From contig CH003232.1 of the NCBI GenBank assembly GCA_000149265.1, positions 868,319 through 932,318 on the forward strand: a stretch of 64,000 nucleotides of DNA, given 5' to 3'. Every line of letters starts with the position of its first letter. Position 1 is the stretch's first letter. Made by a program: the position numbers and the translations under genes. Under the pieces are notes generated by a model. The model worked only from the letters and a program-made list of their open reading frames with translations. It did not search any database and had not been told where the DNA came from. Shown piece by piece: positions 59,872 through 64,000 of the stretch. This stretch comes from Ciona savignyi. Its lineage: Eukaryota; Chordata; Ascidiacea; Phlebobranchia; Cionidae.

Positions 59872-60155
59872 CCGACTGGTTAGTCTAGTGGATATGTACA
59901 TCGCCTTGCAGACGATGGGTTTAGGTTCGAAACTAATCGCTAGCTAGCTGGTCTGTTGTGTCCTTGGGCAGGGCAGTTTACGGACATTACCTGAACCCAG
60001 CGAATTAATGGGTTCTACTAAGTTGAAGGAACGTGTCTATCATATTCAACACACTGCAATAGCTCCGGTAACTCGATGATGGACGCGAGGGTGATCTGAC
60101 GATTGCCCGTGTGTTAACCCCACTCGGGTTTCCGTCATTCACGGAAATAAATATG
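59872..60155 (+). mobile_element. SINE-A upstream of the cationic peptide gene
   Basis: GTCCGACTGGTTAGTCTAGTGG head with a good A box, full body, tail reduced to AAATATGCAGC. Confidence 0.85.
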
Positions 60156-60179
60156 CAGCAATTAATTGTTTAGCATTGA

Positions 60180-61600
60180 CACAGGGTAATCTTTGGTAAA
60201 TGAACACAAAAAATTGGTAGGCTTGAGACATTATGGCACAAAGTTAACACAACTTCAATCAATTGATTAGTATACACGTGTTTGACAGCTAACAGAGATT
60301 AGTTCAGTTAAAACATTGTTTGGAGAAAAACTTAAATAACTTTCGTGTTACAGTTTGTTTTATGCGTTTAGTTAATATATAGGGGCATTGATCGACCAGG
60401 AATCACCAATAAGAATGGAAGTATATTTGGCTTTAAACCAAACGATGCACACGAAATCCTTACTTAAAATAACAGAATTTACAAGTATAAATGTAATAAG
60501 TGTAATATAATTTTGCAGTCACATTGCTGGTATATTTGGCTTTAAATGACCCGATGCATATAAAATCCGCACTGAAGTACAGAACTTATACAAACAGAAA
60601 TGTAACTGGTCTCTACAGCTGACGATGTGTTTTGACGGAAATTATTCAGATACTTGGCACCGGTTGAGGATAGAGGAAACGTCCGTTCAGTATGATCTCA
60701 GCTTGTTGTGTATAGATGGCATTACGCATATTACCATACAGTAGTTTATATGATGTAACTTAAATTTACCGCATTTAAAAGACGTTTTAATCAAAGCTTA
60801 ATCATAATCCAACTTAATTATTTTAAGTGGATTGTACTTCCAACCACATATTACACCAAAATAATTCAATCGCCCCGCCCAGTAATAAAACCCAGCAATA
60901 TACCAGAACCAGTATACACGTTATATACGCGGTTGTACGCTTAAACTTAACTTAAAAGAGATGCCTAAACCTAAAATATTCAAAACGGTCGAAAGTAAAA
61001 ATCGAAATAAAAGTATAAATTAAAATATTACCAAGTTTGTCTCTCGGATAACTCTTACCTTAAGCAGTAAAGGAGACTTAAAACCTGTCATGATACACAC
61101 ACTTTCTACTCTTTATTTGATTTCGGAGGCGTCGTTGCAACTTCGTGAAATATTAGTTTGAGTCTTTTTTTTAAGAGTTTCTTTTTATCATGAGAATCGA
61201 TTAAACAGGCGCGAGTGTGTTTTTTTACCGTCATTAGTTTTAAAACCAGGATGGGGCTTGTTGGTAAGAGATTTTTGTATGTAAGTCCTTATATGTATCG
61301 GTCACGTTAACCATTTGGCCACACGACCGTACTGTGCGCGTGTTTTTTTTTTTTTTTTTTTATAAAAATATTCCGGTACTTCGAACGCCCGCAGGCACTA
61401 GAAAACATGGAATCGGAACTGGACCGGTACTGTGCGCGTGTTTTCGTTGATTAAAAGCCTAAGAGATTACTAGCGCCACTTGACGGATAATTAATAATAA
61501 ACCTTATTTTCCAGTCCAAACAAAAATTATCGGTTTCGCTTTATTCCGAAGTAAACGCTTTAACTCAGTTTACGTCCAAAAATCTGCCAAATTTGAATAA
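60180..61600. repeat. Segmental duplication unit B
   Basis: Long copy upstream of the cationic peptide gene, closely similar to unit C from GCAGTCACATTGCTGGTATA to AACTCAGTTTAC. It includes a SINE-B at the same place as C. Confidence 0.8.
61225..61330 (-). mobile_element. SINE-B in duplication unit B
   Basis: TTTTTTACCGTCATTAGTTT to CACGTTAACCATTTGGCCAC. Confidence 0.75.
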
Positions 61601-62784
61601 TCCTAAGCATTCATAAAAGCACTACTATTACACTCCGGCAAGACCTGAAAACCACAAACCAAAAAGTCTCTATAGCTAATTTGCATACAATCAATCAGTG
61701 CGTCACATACTATCTTTTATCCTTTTCGGGGAACAAAAATTCAATTCTGATGAAACTAGTGATCAGTCTCATTTATGCAAAAGAGGAAATGCCTTACCGT
61801 GTTGAATCTTTTTGACTTATAAGCTTTGGATGTGCAGTAGCAAGGTCTAAGAAAATTGCGCCAGGGAAATTCTTCACACACCCAAAATTGAAGGAATGTT
61901 TGTACCATTCACAACACACGGGAAAATCTCCGGTAAACCGACGGTGGGCGCGAGGTGATCTGACGATTGCTCGTGTGTTAACCCTCTTGGTTTTTTCCAT
62001 TCACGGGGATAATCATTAATACTCTATAATACTATTATTTACTTTTAATTGTCAAGTGTTACATTGGGGAATCCCTCAAAATGAAAAATCACAGGTAAAT
62101 ATAATAGACTACAGCGTATATGGAACAACTTAACACTTAAAACTAACACAAATCGAAAGTGATCTTTAATGCAAAAAAGGATAATCCATACCCACCATAA
62201 ACCCTTTTTTCTTATTGTTTCATTCCACCCAACACTTTTTCAACCATTAATTTAAGAAATAAAATATATTAATGTTTAGTTTTAGTTTAGTTTATATTTT
62301 TGCTCCTTCGTTACTTTAAAGAAGAATAAAACAATTTATTCAAATTAAGGAGACAGGATAAAACGGCAAAACTACAGTAGTTTAAACACGTCAGTAAATA
62401 GACACAGTACAAAGGAGAACAAATGACGTGGCTGTTAAACCTATACATTAGTAAAGATAAATGTTTAAGAGATGTTAGCTGGTATGTATTTATAGTGGCA
62501 AATTTGGGTAAATCACGCCAGGGAAACTTCGGCCAGACCCAAGAATATGAAAACGATGGTCAGTCTACCGCATTTTATGCACATTTGAAGATATCTTAGA
62601 ACTGGAAAGAAAAATCATTTCAAAATTAAAAAAAGTAAAAAGTTATAAAATAAAACGTGAAAATAGATCTAGAGACATGCATTTGTATGTTAAGACTGTT
62701 GTGTACATTAAACTCTCAGTTTATTAATTAAGTATCGCACACTACTTCTGGCAAGTATTAGTGTCCTTCAGGGGCAGGCCCTTT

Positions 62785-63990
62785 ACGAATATAACGTTTA
62801 GTTAATACATAAGGGGGGAAATCGACCAGGAATAGACAAATCTTTTGTAAGATGGAGGTATATTTGGCTTTAAACAAACGATGCTTATATAATCCCTACT
62901 TGCGTAAAATAACAGCACTTACAAATATAAATGCAATAGATTTAATATAATTTTGCAGTCACATTGCTGGTATATTTGGCTTTAAATGTCGATGCATATA
63001 AAATCCGCACTGAAGTACAGAACTTATACAAATATAAATGTAATTGGTCTCTGCAGCTGACGATGTGTTTTGACGGAAATTATTCAGATACTTGGCACCG
63101 GTTGAGGATAGAGGAAACGTCCTTTCAGTATGATCTCAGCTTGTTGTGGATAGATGGCATTACGCATATTACCATACAGGAGTTTATATTATGTAACTAA
63201 AATTTACCGCATTTAAAAGACGTTTTAATCAAAACTTAGTCATAATCCAACTTATTTATTTTAGGTGAATTGTACTTCCAACCACTAATTCCACCAAATT
63301 AATCTAATCGTACAGTCCAGTAATAAAACCCAGCAATATACCAGAACCAGTATACAAGTTATATACGCGGTTGTACGCCTAAACCTAACTTAAAAGAGAT
63401 CCCTAAACTTAATATATTCAAATCGGTCGAAAGTAATAATCGGAGTAAAAGTAGAAATTAAATTATTACCAAGTTTGACACTCGGATAACCCTTAACTTA
63501 GCAGATGTAGGGGACTTAAAACCTGTACACAAACTTTCTACCTCTATTTGATTTCAGAGGCGGTGCTGCAACTTCGTAAAATGTTAGTTTAGGTATTTTT
63601 GTTTTAAGCGTTACTTTTATCACAAGCATCGCTTAAACAGGGGCGTATGTGGTCACGTTAACCATTCGACCAAACGAGTGTACTGGCTCGCGTGTTTTTT
63701 TACCGAGCCAAGTTTCGAACCCATTATTGGCTCGTCCCTTACACCGTTTTTTTTATATAGTTCGTATATGTATCGGTTACACCAATTGGCCACACGACTG
63801 TACTGGCGCGACTGTACTGGTGTTTAACCTAACAGATTACTAGCGCTACTTTACGGAAAATTAAAAAAAACTTATTTTTCAGTCCAAACCAGAAATTATC
63901 GATTCCATTTGATTCCGAAGAAAACAGATTAACTCAGTTTACCTCTAAAAATCTGTCAAATTGGTATAATTTTAAGCAATCATAAAAGCA
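62785..63990. repeat. Segmental duplication unit C
   Basis: Same block order as unit B, continuing to the right window edge. No peptide-gene copy was recognised just to its left. Confidence 0.8.
63650..63800 (-). mobile_element. SINE-B plus a partial second copy, duplication unit C
   Basis: A full copy (ACCGAGCCAAGTTTCGAACC to CCAATTGGCCACACGAC) is preceded by a second 5' fragment (GGTCACGTTAACCATTCGAC). Confidence 0.75.
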
Positions 63991-64000
63991 CTATTGTTAC

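Noticed and set aside
62964-63200. 78-codon plus frame in duplication unit C
   Set aside because: Units A and B carry the same sequence with frameshifts, so the frame is not conserved.

Overview
This is a gene-sparse, AT-rich, intron- and repeat-laden animal nuclear window. Spliced genes with GT-AG introns, tRNA-derived SINEs, TTAA, hAT and foldback DNA transposons and a 100-N assembly gap (30453-30552) rule out a prokaryote. The small-intron housekeeping genes, the FG-GAP protein and a styelin/cynthaurin-like peptide precursor (signal, cationic core, acidic tail) suggest a marine invertebrate, possibly an ascidian. That assignment is inference: no marker here fixes the species. Exons below were found by reading translations, splice sites and codon phase by eye.

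Layout. 1-4.7 kb: a secreted or membrane leucine-rich-repeat receptor gene on the minus strand, four exons seen, running off the left edge. 4.7-12 kb: repeats only (foldback element, a 4-copy 335-bp tandem repeat, SINEs) plus one weak GPCR-tail-like exon. 12.1-16.1 kb: a complete six-exon SGT1 (SUGT1) co-chaperone gene on minus, with CS and SGS domains but no visible TPR domain. 17.1-19.3 kb: a plus-strand gene for a secreted FG-GAP/VCBS-type calcium-loop protein. 21.4-24.2 kb, perhaps to 28 kb: a family-31 glycosyltransferase on minus. 24.5-41 kb: almost no recognisable coding sequence; minisatellites, SINEs, MITEs and a hAT MITE. 41.15-45.5 kb: a divergent pair, an unknown minus-strand first exon and complete RPS5 (204 aa, five coding exons plus a 5'UTR exon). 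46.2-48.5 kb: a TTAA-flanked Kolobok-like transposon carrying decayed THAP and P2X7-C-like domains. 50.6-55.6 kb: complete SEC22B (215 aa, five exons) on minus, with two DNA transposons in intron 1. 56.4-64 kb: a tandemly duplicated block containing a two-exon cationic secreted peptide gene and a truncated paralogue.

Two SINE families dominate. SINE-A is about 290 bp, with a tRNA-like head, A and B boxes, and a (TATCC)n tail. SINE-B is about 105 bp, tRNA-like, with an A-rich end. A MITE family with 40-bp termini (GGGCAACACTAAAAGGAGGG) and a telomere-like degenerate core has about twelve copies. RPS5 (translation), SEC22B (ER-Golgi membrane fusion) and SGT1 (HSP90 client and ubiquitin-ligase co-chaperone) are unrelated housekeeping genes. 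The LRR receptor and the cationic peptide would fit innate immunity, but nothing links them beyond sharing the window.
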